64,000 nucleotides of DNA from Macrolepiota albuminosa (GCA_027475525.1 JAMWFC010000060.1:1-64000); one strand, 5' to 3'; counted from the stretch's first letter, positions 45,142 to 55,729 are shown. Notes: generated by a model not told the origin, from the letters alone. Program-made: numbers and translations.

Positions 45142-46686
45142 ATGGCCAGCGATCCTAGGGTACACAAACCTAGGCTTCCGAAAGCCTACACTCCCCAACA
45201 GCTGACGTTTCTTAAGAGGTAGAATGAATTTAGGTCCTCGGAGCTGCCTCCCTGACGATCTTTCCTCCGCAGCAATCTCGCAGAATTTGAACGAAGATCT
45301 CAGGGTTCAATCAGAGGAGATGCAAAGAAATACGCTCTGGAGCGGGCCTCGGATTTTATCACACAATTTGGACTGCCGGCTGAGTTCATGGGCGTTCCTG
45401 AAGCGGATAATAAGTTTCGCGAGGTTTGCAAATCCTTCTTGCCGTGCAAGGTTATCCACGTTAACTCTGATATTTATGTTTTAGCAAATTTACAACTGGT
45501 TCAAGAATACAGTTGGCAGAAATCGACGCAAGACTGAAGGCAGACCGAGGTCTGGTACCAAGAAGGTAACAGAAAAAGGCAAGGTTCATAAATCTTTTGC
45601 AATCATGACTATTGTCTTATTGCCTATCTCACAGCCCCAGGGAATCCGAATGACATACCTTGGAATCCGGTGACAACGACTATTATACCATATACCCATG
45701 CAGAAAGTAGTTCTAATCCCACAAACTCCACTCGTCCTGCCGTTGTGTCTCCGGTACAGTATGCAGCGCTTCATCCCGCGGCATCTATTCCACAGCCATT
45801 GCCGCCGGTCACCTCACCTCACCTGAAGCCACCCATAATTAAATCGACAATCCGTGATGCCTTCCTTCGAAACCGCGAGGCCACTAGTCTTGCAAGCATG
45901 ATCGAGGCATTCGTGATTAATGATCCATCACCAACGCCATTGACCTCCGTTGTCGAAGCACTTTTCGAAGCGCTCTCTACCGAGACAACATCTGGCCACT
46001 TCAATGAAAACAGAGAAGCGATCGCCTACCTTAGGCGATACTTTGAGTCTTCAACATATTTTCCACCATCAGTAGTCCACGCCGGTGTTTCTGGACCATT
46101 GGCGGGCCCGCGAGCCATCCAAATGCAAGTCCGGAAATTTTCCACGTGGGTACCGAATGCAACGAATAAGCAAGAACGGAGATCGCCAGTACTGTCTTCC
46201 GTGCCCCCGTCGACTTCAATGTCCGACGAGATGCAACGGATAGCGAGTGACCGTCAACGTCGCAAGGATCATATCCAATGGGCGAATATCCACGCTGCTG
46301 CACTCGAGCTTGGCATGCTTGGTATGGGACACGCAGGGGACGCTGATAACAGTGGATACGCCTATGCCATGGGTCGTGCTTTCTCTGAAATGGTAGCGCG
46401 GGATGCGGTCTGGGAGTCCGACGAAGTTGAATGGGTCGCAGGGATATGCGTATTACGGGCTGTGATACGGACAGCTATGAGAGGGGACCGGAGGCAGAGG
46501 GATGAATACGACGAACTCTTGAGGACCTACGAAAAGAGATGGAGAGAAATCAAGGATGAAGCGAGACAGTCGTTTGTAACAGTGAGTGTAAACACGTGTT
46601 AGAGATCATCATTTTTACAATCTCTCCAGGAAGTGCTTCTAGCTGCCAAAGAGGATCTCGCAAGACTAGACGAAACCCTCAGATGA
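45142..46686 (+). CDS. Conserved Agaricomycete protein of unknown role, likely nuclear
   Basis: I do not know its function. The start gives MASDPRVHKPRLPKAYTPQQ LTFLK; after an intron come NLAEFERRSQGSIRGDAKKY, LERASDFITQFGLPAEFMGV and QIYNWFKNTVGRNRRKTEGR, a basic segment with a WFKN-type helix that faintly recalls homeodomain helix 3. The following exon (45640-46602) has a Pro-rich part (AASIPQPLPPVTSPHLKPPI), then helical sequence (EREAIAYLRRYFES-like, RKDHIQWANIHAAALELGML, MGRAFSEMVARDAVWESDEV). A final exon adds EVLLAAKEDLARLDETLR. Introns are placed at about 45221-45273, 45423-45484, 45568-45630 and 46581-46629. Proteins of this general form are frequent in mushroom genomes (from memory). 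DNA binding is only a guess from the basic helix. Confidence 0.65.
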
Positions 46687-47744
46687 CGGGTTGCGTTTTT
46701 ATTCTGTGTGTACTTTTCTCACACAATGATTGTGAATCCTGATCCACACCATCTTTCCATTTGTACTTATACCTCTCACGTTGCTTTTGTTATGCTTTAT
46801 CGCTGTCGATTACTATTAACTTATTCATATTACAATCCTTATAGAGTCAACTCGATGGGGACACTGTTATATCCTCGTTCGAAATATCAAAATACCCTTT
46901 CAATACACTTTCTCCGTGTTTGCGCTCTACAAATGCATATTCAGTCTCGAAAGTTAGTTTTCACTCCTTCGCTTCTGACTGACACTTACTCGTGAGGTCC
47001 CTTGGATAGTCGAGTATTAGTTGTCCAGACCCTTATTCTCTCCGAGCTCGATATATGATGAATTCCCGCCTTTCTCTCTGTGTCAACAGGACATCGGATG
47101 TCACATCGGCAACAAACTGTATAGGACGAAGTAGTTTTCCCGTTCTCAAATGTCACGATCCCACAATGCAGTCTAACCTATTTCCGTCAATCAATGTTGA
47201 ATCCGAAGGTTTCTTTCCACGTAGATTGAACACTTCAGGTGACCCGGAAGCATGACTATTCTTTCACAATCCGACCCAAGAGTGCCTACGATTGTAAGTG
47301 ATTCTGTTCTTGATGACAGCCGATGCCGTCAGTGATTCACCTGTCATGATTCTCGTTGAGGTTGAAATCACAAATAGAAGACTCCATCTGCAACCCTAGC
47401 TTTCCGGGATTTACAAGGCCTCTGTCCACCCTGCCTTTTGCGATCCGCGACGTACACGTCGATACCCCGGCTCGCGGCATGGGCAAAGCTATCTCCGCAA
47501 TCTTTAACTATTTTTGTCTGTTAAGAATCTGACCATTCTCCCTCCTTATTTTCTCAGTCACTCTGGTGAGACAGGGTGAGATATCAAGCTATCTGACCGC
47601 TGCGAAATACAAAAATAAGACTGAAAGGCTTCACTCACAAGGCAACCTGTATTTCGATATCCAGGATTCCTTTTGACCTCAGGGACACTGTGTTTATAAC
47701 AAAATCCTCGTCGGTTTCTTCAGATTCACAGCTAAAAGAGGTCC
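46687..47744. other. Intergenic, nothing recognised
   Basis: Only short frames without motifs (46708-46995, 47055-47255) are present. Confidence 0.4.
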
Positions 47745-48347
47745 TTATCTGCCCTTCCATACAAGAAGACGGCTGGCATTCAGGAGAGTTTCATCTGACA
47801 CAAGGAACGTCACCATTTGGTAGCGATTCGCCCCGTTAAGCAACGTTCCGTCGCCGGTTGCCATTGTATTTACGTCCTCAAGACAGGACTGTTGAGATTC
47901 GTCAAGTGCTGCGAGTTTTCTGACGTCAGCACACTCGGAATATCCCATACATTCTTGTCTCAACGGTGTGCGGGCTGTGTCGACTGGGTTCTCAACCTCG
48001 TGTATCCGACAATTCTGCAGAAGGTATTCTTGTGATTGGAAAGAGTTCTGGAAACGAACATTTTGGAAGACATTGTGAGACTCAATAATGTGCGGACGTT
48101 GCGTTCTAAGGATACCGTGGAAATGTCTCAAGGAAGTGGACCCATGATACGTTCTAAACCTTCTTTCAAAAAACTCGTGCCCACGATCTCGATGTAGTCG
48201 GTTACACAGGTGATCACTTTGATAGTGTGAAGGATCGTTGACACGCAATACAGTGCGAGGATATGCGACTCGGTTTACAATTCCAGTGCTGCTACGTCGT
48301 ATTTGTACTAAGTCTCTGTCATCATGTCCAAAAACATGAAAACTCAA
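47745..48347 (-). CDS. Uncharacterised 200-codon open frame
   Basis: A single-exon frame starts MSFHVFGHDDRDLVQIRRSS and is rich in His, Arg, Ser and Leu, with stretches such as HRDRGHEFFERRFRTYHGS and RKLAALDESQQSCLEDVNTM. No domain, signal peptide or membrane span is visible. At 603 bp the frame is longer than usual by chance at this GC content, but I see no splice signals or homologue. It may be spurious. Confidence 0.3.
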   Translation of the reverse strand: MSFHVFGHDDRDLVQIRRSSTGIVNRVAYPRTVLRVNDPSHYQSDHLCNRLHRDRGHEFFERRFRTYHGSTSLRHFHGILRTQRPHIIESHNVFQNVRFQNSFQSQEYLLQNCRIHEVENPVDTARTPLRQECMGYSECADVRKLAALDESQQSCLEDVNTMATGDGTLLNGANRYQMVTFLVSDETLLNASRLLVWKGR

Positions 48348-48502
48348 ATTGATCGTGACTAAAGATGAAAATCCGTCTTTAATACGCCTTCATACGCATC
48401 CCATGTCTGGTTGAATGAGACGATATGTCTGAATACTTATGTACCGAAGGTAAAGTTTACAGGGCGTAAATCATGATTTTAATATGGTAGATACTACAAA
48501 TG

Positions 48503-49867
48503 TCATAATGCGGAAGGCCACACACTCGGACTCTGTGGGCTCCCGGTCCAATCTCCTGATGATCCTGATTCCCGTTGTTCTTCCTTGACCGTGTACGTAA
48601 GGCCCGAGATTGACCTACTCCTTCTATGCTGAATCGCACGTACCAAAAGTTGTGAAGCTCGATCGGTGGCGTCAGGCTTGACGATCGGCTCGCTGTGGGT
48701 TCTCGAATGACGGTTATCTTCTAAAGGCTGATATGGTTGGTAATAAAACTCGTATTCTGGTGCAAGGGCTGATGATTCAACGTGTTCTCTGGGTACAGGA
48801 GCTAAAACGGAGCAGGTGGAGGACTCAGAGCGAATGGAAGGGGGATATTCTGACGAACAGAGGGAGAATTTGCTTCTCGGATAATTCGCGTTGATGTCGA
48901 TAACCTCATTCAGAAAGGTAGAATTGAGGCGAGTATTCGAAGCAGACGCAGGTCCTTCGATGCTGTGACTTGAATATACTGATGACGCCGAGCGCTGTAA
49001 CAAAGGAGGTTGGTACACAATCTCTTTCTCTGCGCCCTGATAAGTCCCAGGAGGTGGCGGCGAAGCAATCTTTGTCCAGGAATCTGCCTCCTCCTCCTCC
49101 TTCTTTCTTCTGCAAAAGGCAAATAACCGGTAGTTCAAGATGAAATACACCAGAAACATCAATGCTATCAAGCTCGCCATCACTGCACAAATCATGAGGA
49201 GTCTGCTAGCAGTTCCGTGTGGATTGACATCGGTGGACGGGGGCTTCGCGGCGTCCAACATGTTCCCTGATTTCGTGTGGCCCCCACTCGAGATAGTACC
49301 AGATGCTTTGGGGTTGGTCACATCAGTGGGATCACCGGGATGGGTCCGCGAACCCTCAGGCAAAAAATTCGACCCAGTAGGAGCAGGAATTCCAGTGACT
49401 GCAGCTGATCGCTCAGGAATATGAGCCTTAGGCGCCGCAGTCGTTGAAGCGATAGCGAGACCAGACGCACTGGGGGAGACTAGAGACGCAAGCTGCAAAA
49501 CAGTGGAGGTCGGAGCCAGCGCAGCATCGACCTTCAGAACGGCTGGAAGAGTAGGGCTCGAGGGGACGGCAACGTGATCTGGTGCCGGCTTGACAATCTG
49601 AGGAGACTCGGCGTCAGCCACCATCTTGAATACTTCGCTAACAGGAGGAAGGTGAGAAGGGGTGGGATCCATATCCTGCGGGGGATTTCTGGACCTTGAG
49701 GCATCCTGAGCCTGCGATGGAGTCGTTTGTTGTACTTGTCGTGCCCACATCCATTTTGCATGCTTCTGCGGTCGTTGAACTGACCACAATGGAGCGGGTG
49801 AAGTTGATACAACGATAATATGGAGGAAAAGGATGAGCGCGGTGACGAGGCGTAGTTGGGCGGGCAT
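48503..49867 (-). CDS. Single-pass membrane protein, Ser/Thr/Pro-rich
   Basis: The start at 49867 is preferred over the open frame's first ATG (49942) because it gives a clean signal peptide: MPAQLRLVTALILFLHIIVV, with a likely cut near STSPAP. The ectodomain (about residues 25-225) is rich in Pro, Ser, Thr and Ala (LAPTSTVLQLASLVSPSASG, GNMLDAAKPPSTDVNP), probably O-glycosylated. One membrane span follows (LMICAVMASLIALMFLVYFI), then a basic-acidic stop-transfer stretch CRRKKEEEEAD and a Ser-rich cytosolic tail of about 190 residues (SASSVYSSHSIEGPASASNT). The architecture resembles Mid2/Wsc-type wall sensors, but no WSC cysteine domain is present. No intron is needed. The promoter contains palindrome-rich repeats and the end of a retroelement. 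Confidence 0.65.
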   Translation of the reverse strand: MPAQLRLVTALILFLHIIVVSTSPAPLWSVQRPQKHAKWMWARQVQQTTPSQAQDASRSRNPPQDMDPTPSHLPPVSEVFKMVADAESPQIVKPAPDHVAVPSSPTLPAVLKVDAALAPTSTVLQLASLVSPSASGLAIASTTAAPKAHIPERSAAVTGIPAPTGSNFLPEGSRTHPGDPTDVTNPKASGTISSGGHTKSGNMLDAAKPPSTDVNPHGTASRLLMICAVMASLIALMFLVYFILNYRLFAFCRRKKEEEEADSWTKIASPPPPGTYQGAEKEIVYQPPLLQRSASSVYSSHSIEGPASASNTRLNSTFLNEVIDINANYPRSKFSLCSSEYPPSIRSESSTCSVLAPVPREHVESSALAPEYEFYYQPYQPLEDNRHSRTHSEPIVKPDATDRASQLLVRAIQHRRSRSISGLTYTVKEEQRESGSSGDWTGSPQSPSVWPSAL

Positions 49868-50085
49868 AGCACTGTTCTGAACGAGCGTGGGGCCGTGTAG
49901 GCTAATGAAAGAGTAAGACAATGAAGGGTGACGGAAACACAAAGGTTACTCGAAGCTTTCATGTCAGCTTATATGTCGAGTGGCTGACCGACAAACTTTA
50001 AGTGTCAGTCTCATGTCAACCCGCAAGCTGGACACCGCTACAAAATAATAATAAAATGATGCTCTCCTCAGGCGACGCGTCCTGA

Positions 50086-50501
50086 CACGTGAGACTGGCG
50101 CATGTGATCAGTGCATGTGACTCGGGATCTCCCGGGCACATGATCAAGTTCAGTCTCAGAAAGCCCCCCCTAAAGTTAAGGGGCTGCTTAAATACACGTC
50201 GCTTGCTTCTCAAGTTCTCTTTCGTTCTCCCACCATCCAAATAATTACATGTGAGACCAGGGCATGTGCTTAGGACATGTGACCCGGGATTTGCCGGGCA
50301 CATGATCTCATAAGTTTTCCCACTATACTAATAGATGCACGTGAGACCAATTCATGTGATCAGTACATGTGACTCGGGATTTGCCGGGCACATGATCTCG
50401 TAAGTTTTCCCATCACACTCATAGTTGCACGTGAAACTAACACATGTGACCGGTACATGTGACTCGGGATTTGCCGAACACTTGATCTCGTATATTTTCC
50501 C
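50086..50501. repeat. About 90-bp tandem repeats rich in CACGTG/ACATGT palindromes
   Basis: Units start at about 50247, 50338 and 50428, with a related one at 50086. Each has CACGTGAGACC (or close), CATGTGATCAGTACATGTGA, CTCGGGATTTGCCGGGCACA, TGATCTCGTAAGTTTTCCC. They lie upstream of the membrane-protein gene and end exactly where the retroelement begins. CACGTG is the E-box bound by bHLH factors; function here is a guess. Confidence 0.75.
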
Positions 50502-50599
50502 CCTCTGCAGTTGGGGAGTTTTATAGCGCCGAAACTGGTCACGCAGAAGCGTGACCCATTGAATTGGAAAAGAAGAGGCGAAGAAGCGACTACTAGCTA
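50502..50599. repeat. B2 terminal repeat
   Basis: 98 bp, matching B1 at 51182-51279 (offset 680). The right end of the element in its own orientation. Confidence 0.85.
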
Positions 50600-50626
50600 T
50601 TTAATAATACAGGGTGAGGAGGGAGG

Positions 50627-51181
50627 GTTGACGAAATTAGTGAGTAAAAATACACTAAATAATACTAGTGTGAAAAAGTGAGCGAGGGGCCAGACGCGAC
50701 CTTCCCATCGCGAAACTTACTTTAGATATTTCGCTGAGAGACGGCGCAATGCAAGCGACTTTTAAAGAGGGCGAAATATCTATGGTGAGAGGTGAGCCCG
50801 GCTCACCGGGTGGCCACGCAGGGGGAGTCTCACCGATGATTTATAGAAACAAACGAGGAATAAATGAAGGATCAATAAATAAAAAGTAAACTGTAAAAAG
50901 ACGGGAGACTCGGTGAGAATAAAGCAATGTGAGAGAGCGCGACAGCGCTCACCTGGGCAGCAACGGGGGAAGGAGGTGGACGGAAGGTGAGGGCTGCCCA
51001 AGATGTCTGAGACCGCATGCCGTGCTGACCACACTACGGCATCTGCCAGAACCCTAGCGCCGTGCCGTGATCGGCATACGATCTGGGGAGAGGGAAAGGT
51101 GCGGGTGTGACCGGAAGAACTCCTGAGCACGCAGAGGCCTCCGAAAACGCTCACCACCTTCGGCGCTCGCCTTTACGCCGA
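50627..51181. repeat. A2 internal repeat
   Basis: 555 bp, matching A1 at 55730-56284 (offset 5103). Both copies contain the same 125-codon minus-strand open frame, codon for codon in translation. Confidence 0.85.
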
Positions 51182-51279
51182 CCTCTGCAGTTGGGGAGTT
51201 TTATAGCGCCGAAACTGGTCACGCAGAAGCGTGACCCATTGAATTGGAAAAGAAGAGGCGAAGAAGCGACTACTAGCTA
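51182..51279. repeat. B1 internal repeat
   Basis: 98 bp, directly abutting A2 and following the recombinase gene by about 118 bp. Confidence 0.85.
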
Positions 51280-51397
51280 AAAGAAAGCTGTAGAGGAGAG
51301 AGGTGGGGAGGCGGTGGTGATAAAGATGTTGCGGGAGCTGAGCCGAAAAAAAAGCAAAATGATATTTGAACTCGGGTGTCTGTTCGTGAATCGTTGA

Positions 51398-52441
51398 TTA
51401 AGACCGTGAATTTTTATGCGGGTGAAATTCGTGAATGATGAATGGAAGCCTGCGGTTGTGGAGAGCGGCGAGCTCAAATTCGGCGCGTACGGAGGGGTTA
51501 TCCCTAAGGTACGATCTCCAAGCTTGCGAGGTCCAGCGACCGATAGCCATAATGACGTCTTCTGATAGCCCTAAAGATGCGTAAAAAGAGGCGCCTCCAG
51601 CTCGCGGAGAATGACCACCATAAGTTCGATCAAGGAAAGAAGAAAGCTTAGAATCGAACCAAGCCCGCGTCGGGATGGAACCATCTTGGCGAAGGAAAAG
51701 TGCGAAGCGTGCACCGTGTATAGCATCACGACGACATGTGTACTCGTGAAGAAGACTGACTGGGTCAGCCACTTCGTGGTGGGCGAACATGACTTTGGAG
51801 CCTGTGAAGAAACGGTCGGTTTTATGGTAGGGTAGATCGTAGGAAGCGTAGCCATGTGAGAATTGAAGAGAAGAGCGCTTAATGATTTTTCGCCAGTCTA
51901 AAGCAGACTTTGACCTAATCACAAGTTCCCCTGAACGGTGGCACGCGTAGAAAGCGCATGACATCAGTGTCGCGAATAATAAGTCGTCAAAATTTTTAGA
52001 TGTTCGAGCTCGAGTGACAAATCTTTGCAAGTGAGCGAGTCGGAGAGGAAGTTTGCGATGAATCGGATCCGCACGAATTTTCTTTGCCCCTTTAATTGCA
52101 GCCTTGACGAGGGGGTGTGATCTGTTAACGTCGAAGTCGGGGAAGATATTTCGTAAAAAATGGCCAGCGCCTGACAAGTATTTCGGCGCAGAAGCTATAT
52201 ATCGGGAAGTAAATGCTACATATTTAGATAAAGTTTGGGGAGTGGGGTCAATCGAAAGATTATGAGAAGAACAAAAATTGACGTAGTCTCGTGCTCCTGT
52301 GGCATAACAGGAGATTGTTGATTTTTCTATGGCCTCAGCTTGAACGTGAAGAGTCCATGCGTCGAGATCGGCACTGGACATTGGTTGGCGGGCCGGTTTT
52401 CGAGACGACCCGCCAATTGCCTTTAAAAGGATTTGCTCCAT
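51398..52441 (-). CDS. Tyrosine recombinase of the Ngaro-like element
   Basis: A 347-codon frame encodes the enzyme that would integrate a circular cDNA. The N-terminal SAM-like core-binding part reads STISCYATGARDYVNFCSSH. The catalytic domain shows the first arginine in FYACHRSGELV, the H-x-x-R in GGHSPRAGGASFY, a tryptophan in AIGRWTSQAW, and the tyrosine nucleophile in WRSYLRD, that is the R...HxxR...Y set of tyrosine recombinases. It overlaps the RT-RNase H frame by 19 bp in another frame. No stop or missing catalytic residue is seen, so it could be active. Confidence 0.85.
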   Translation of the reverse strand: MEQILLKAIGGSSRKPARQPMSSADLDAWTLHVQAEAIEKSTISCYATGARDYVNFCSSHNLSIDPTPQTLSKYVAFTSRYIASAPKYLSGAGHFLRNIFPDFDVNRSHPLVKAAIKGAKKIRADPIHRKLPLRLAHLQRFVTRARTSKNFDDLLFATLMSCAFYACHRSGELVIRSKSALDWRKIIKRSSLQFSHGYASYDLPYHKTDRFFTGSKVMFAHHEVADPVSLLHEYTCRRDAIHGARFALFLRQDGSIPTRAWFDSKLSSFLDRTYGGHSPRAGGASFYASLGLSEDVIMAIGRWTSQAWRSYLRDNPSVRAEFELAALHNRRLPFIIHEFHPHKNSRS

Positions 52442-54378
52442 CGCGCCGGCAGAGAGTCTCTAGGGGGCTCAAAGTCATGGACGCGGTAAGCAGGAAATTG
52501 GCGATGAAAATCGTCAAAAAGGAGGCGTGATAGAAGGTCAGCTCGCGTGTTGTCCTTACCTGCTATGTGACGAACACGCAAGTCTATACCAGTTTCAATG
52601 ATTATTCCAGCAACTGCCTTGACTACAGAGTTATGCATGTCTTCTGCTGCGCCGAGAGTGTTAAAGACTGATACAGAGTCAAGACTATCTGTGAAGATAA
52701 GCAATCTTTTAGGAGGGTGATCAAACGAGGCAACGTGATGAATGCTCGAGAGTATTGCCAATAGTTCAAGGAAGAAGATGTCGACTTTGGGTTTCGAAGG
52801 GTCTGGATTGAGTTTATAAACAAAACCTGTCCCTGCATAGACGAATGCTAGGGCGAGTTTCAAACTAGCATCAGTCCATAAAACAAAATCAGCTGAAGCG
52901 TCATCCCAATGCGTCGCATCAAGGAATCTGATCCCTATCGCCGAGGGAAGAACTTTGAGCAGCCAAGACATATCATCTATCACCTCTCTGTTGAGGAAGA
53001 CTCCGGCGTGCAATGTTGATTTGGACGCTATTTTTCTATACAACGACGACAATGCTGGACGTCCCCATGGTAAGACGTTGAGAAGCCAGTTGAGGTGGCC
53101 AGCGAGACGCATCCAAGTACGAAGAGATGGGCGACGGTCAGGAGTGTTGACGAAGTCAGAAATCTTTGCAATGATGTCATCAATGGAATCTTTGGTGAGT
53201 GTAATAGTGCCCTGGTTTATGTCGACCCAGAATCCAATAATTTTAAGGCATTCTCCAAATTCTTGCTTCTTTTCATCCCATGGGCAGCCGATGGAATCCC
53301 AAAGAATCAGAAGTTGAGCTTGGTGTCTCGGCCTGAGTTTGCCTTTAAAGATCACTAGGTCGACAGCTCGATCCCACGAAAAGAAGTCGTCCATGAAATC
53401 ATGTAAATCGGGCATATCTAATTTAGTAACCGCTATCCAGCACATAAGACCGGCCAAGGCGCACCAGCAACGAGGAGAAGCTCTGTTACCAAACACCAAT
53501 CTGTGCACTATGCGCCAAACGCCATCAACTTTGACGAGCTGCCGTAGTTGCCACAAAGGGTGCGCGGGGAGATTTAGGAAAGCACTTGAAACGTCAGATT
53601 TCCAAGTCACCAACGATTCGGATGGATATTGACGTTTAGCATTGTATAGTACTTGCCCAAACGTCCTCATGTCATCATATTTCACTTTTGCCTCGGTTTT
53701 TGAGATGCCCTCGTTCAGACCCGAAGCTGTGTGATCGGTCACGACTCTTGGTTTTCCCTTTTGCCAGACGACAAACAAAGGAGACGATTTCATACCCGGT
53801 AGGAGCTTGTCAATGGCGATAGGACCGGACCAACGCTTAGCTTCAATCTCTTTCCTCTGGAAGTCCCTGATGGCGATGAGGTCCTTTTCTTCCGTCGCGT
53901 AATTATCTAGAGGCTCTGCCGTGTTCGAATCCCAATTGCCATCGTCAAAGGGCCAGAAACCTTCCCTGAGACCTTTCATGACTGATGCGACAAATGGCTG
54001 GTTAGGATGATCCCAAAGCATGGCTTCAAGGGAATCAACGTTGAAAGGTGTTTCAACGCGTATGTAATCTTTCATGGCCCCTAGTGTCCTTTGTATTTCA
54101 GGGTCCGAAGATAGGGCAGGAGGAGGAGATGGAAGGGGTGTGGCTGTCATAGTATCTCGAGCTGAGGGAGACATAAGAGAGACATGAGAGGAGCTGTTCC
54201 AGACGAATCCTCTCCGGAAACGGGGCGAATTCTGAGTAAGTGAGTCGTTGGGTCGTTTGTGAACAGAAGAGAGAGATCTAGGGCCCTGGCTAATTGCTTC
54301 CTCAACTCTACGCTTCGAGTCCGCCTGCTGCTCTGTGAGATTGACGTCGTGCTCTGAGCCTAGAGAGGCACTCTTCAT
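52423..54378 (-). CDS. Reverse transcriptase-RNase H of the Ngaro-like element
   Basis: The open frame extends to 55680, but the part above 54378 is the shadow of Gag, so the start is set at the ATG giving MKSASLGSEHDVNLTEQQAD, 71 bases inside the Gag end. RT motifs: PLFVVWQKGKPRVVTDHTAS, SLVTWKSDVSSAFLNLPAHP, RIVHRLVFGNRASPRCWCAL and the active site LHDFMDDFFSW (xMDD). RNase H: DFVLWTDASLKLALAFVYAG, DIFFLELLAILSSIHHVASF, LLIFTDSLDSVSVFNTL and RHIAGKDNTRADLLSRLLFD, with the D-E-D-D acidic set. The frame is intact (651 codons). Confidence 0.85.
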   Translation of the reverse strand: MKSASLGSEHDVNLTEQQADSKRRVEEAISQGPRSLSSVHKRPNDSLTQNSPRFRRGFVWNSSSHVSLMSPSARDTMTATPLPSPPPALSSDPEIQRTLGAMKDYIRVETPFNVDSLEAMLWDHPNQPFVASVMKGLREGFWPFDDGNWDSNTAEPLDNYATEEKDLIAIRDFQRKEIEAKRWSGPIAIDKLLPGMKSSPLFVVWQKGKPRVVTDHTASGLNEGISKTEAKVKYDDMRTFGQVLYNAKRQYPSESLVTWKSDVSSAFLNLPAHPLWQLRQLVKVDGVWRIVHRLVFGNRASPRCWCALAGLMCWIAVTKLDMPDLHDFMDDFFSWDRAVDLVIFKGKLRPRHQAQLLILWDSIGCPWDEKKQEFGECLKIIGFWVDINQGTITLTKDSIDDIIAKISDFVNTPDRRPSLRTWMRLAGHLNWLLNVLPWGRPALSSLYRKIASKSTLHAGVFLNREVIDDMSWLLKVLPSAIGIRFLDATHWDDASADFVLWTDASLKLALAFVYAGTGFVYKLNPDPSKPKVDIFFLELLAILSSIHHVASFDHPPKRLLIFTDSLDSVSVFNTLGAAEDMHNSVVKAVAGIIIETGIDLRVRHIAGKDNTRADLLSRLLFDDFHRQFPAYRVHDFEPPRDSLPARWSKSF

Positions 54379-55693
54379 TGTCTCTAGCTCTATGTTTATT
54401 GCCACACTCGCAACAAACACCGTGCCGGCGATTATTCGAGCACGGATCCACGTTACAATAGCCCAAGTTCCAGTTCTGACAAATTGTCGAAGCTCTCCTT
54501 TTGTTTGGAGTGAAGCGAACGAAAGAGGACCGCTTGGTTCCCAGCGTTGTGTGAGAAACAGCTGTCGATACGCCAATAAGCTGTGAAAGGAGAGGAATAT
54601 GGAGCTCGTTGGGATCGTTAAGCCTAAACGGGTTACGGGCATATCTGTTACGTGTATCCGCATCAAAGCTAATTGCCATCGAAGTGGCTCCAAGAGAGGA
54701 ACGAATGAAGTCCACGATCCTGCTACGATAAAAGGCCAGCTCAACCTTGCGATGCGGATAAAAGGATAGAACTCCATCCACCCAGGCGTCGTATACCCTA
54801 GTCCAGTCGGATTCTGACAGAATCGGACGACGTGCGGTAGCATGATCCTTCTTGATAATAGAAAAACCTCCAACAAAATCCTTAGGCTCATCGTTGTAGT
54901 CATAACCTTTATCCAAGGTTGCATAAAGCTTCTCGAAGTCAACGTAATGGTCAAGTATGATGAGGCGCCATATAGATCGAGAAATGGGATCTTTAAGCTT
55001 CTTGAGTTGGGCAAGATTGACGAGAGAGTCGATGATTTTCTCCTTTCCATACTCTTGTCGGAGCTCCCACGTTTTGGCCAGGTGAGGATCGAACGAAGCT
55101 TCGTCATGAAAAGAAGCGAGATGTGGCGCAATGGCAAGCAAGGAAGGAGGAATAGCTGCAGATTCCGAATTCTTGGTTTCAATACCCGTGTTCGGGATAC
55201 AGTCGAATCGAGCGGGCTGATCCATTCTCGCATCTTTCCTAGAGGTATCCACCTGGTTGAGCAGAGACGCCCATGCAGCTGACTCGATTGCTTGGGCGTG
55301 AGAGGTCGATTGAGAGTCTGAGCTTTGATCAGGGAGAGTCGCGCTTCGATCTGGTCCTTTGGATTGTTCGAGAGGTACTGATGGGGTACATGAACGAGAG
55401 AGATGAGGCTCTTCTCTAGCTTTTGCTTGTCGAATTTCAAGACGACGCTTAGCTGCGTCGACAAAGTCCCGAGCTTCATCTGGTCTGAACCCCAGCATTT
55501 GGAGGGAGACCACAAGACCCGAGAGGGTGCGAACTCCCTCAACTGTTTCATCGACCAGTTTTTGAGCAGCCTCGGACTTAGCACGAACCGCTTCGAGTTC
55601 TTGATCTTGAACCGAGGCATGACCCTCTGACATCTCACGGGCATGACGGATACAAGTTTCACAACGACAGGATTGGACATTCTCGAAGCTCAT
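54308..55693 (-). CDS. Gag-like protein of the Ngaro-like element
   Basis: A 461-codon frame starting MSFENVQSCRCETCIRHARE. Coiled-coil-like helices follow (QELEAVRAKSEAAQKLVDET). A helical core reads SFDPHLAKTWELRQEYGKEK and DPISRSIWRLIILDHYVDFE. A cysteine-rich end reads ICQNWNLGYCNVDPCSNNRR then HGVCCECGNKHRARDNEECL, a C-x7-C-x4-C-x5-H finger typical of the Gag-like protein of fungal DIRS/Ngaro elements. It would package the RNA. It overlaps the RT frame by 71 bp, so RT may be made by frameshift or re-initiation. Confidence 0.75.
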   Translation of the reverse strand: MSFENVQSCRCETCIRHAREMSEGHASVQDQELEAVRAKSEAAQKLVDETVEGVRTLSGLVVSLQMLGFRPDEARDFVDAAKRRLEIRQAKAREEPHLSRSCTPSVPLEQSKGPDRSATLPDQSSDSQSTSHAQAIESAAWASLLNQVDTSRKDARMDQPARFDCIPNTGIETKNSESAAIPPSLLAIAPHLASFHDEASFDPHLAKTWELRQEYGKEKIIDSLVNLAQLKKLKDPISRSIWRLIILDHYVDFEKLYATLDKGYDYNDEPKDFVGGFSIIKKDHATARRPILSESDWTRVYDAWVDGVLSFYPHRKVELAFYRSRIVDFIRSSLGATSMAISFDADTRNRYARNPFRLNDPNELHIPLLSQLIGVSTAVSHTTLGTKRSSFVRFTPNKRRASTICQNWNLGYCNVDPCSNNRRHGVCCECGNKHRARDNEECLSRLRARRQSHRAAGGLEA

Positions 55694-55729
55694 AGATAGA
55701 TGATGATGACGAGGGCGAACGAGTAAATA

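Noticed and set aside
50086..50501. Possible CRISPR-like array
   Set aside because: Units are long, contiguous and diverged without unique spacers, and the genome is eukaryotic.
54379..55680. N-terminal 430 codons of the 1085-codon RT frame
   Set aside because: This part overlaps Gag in another frame and lacks motifs; Gag is the coding frame there.
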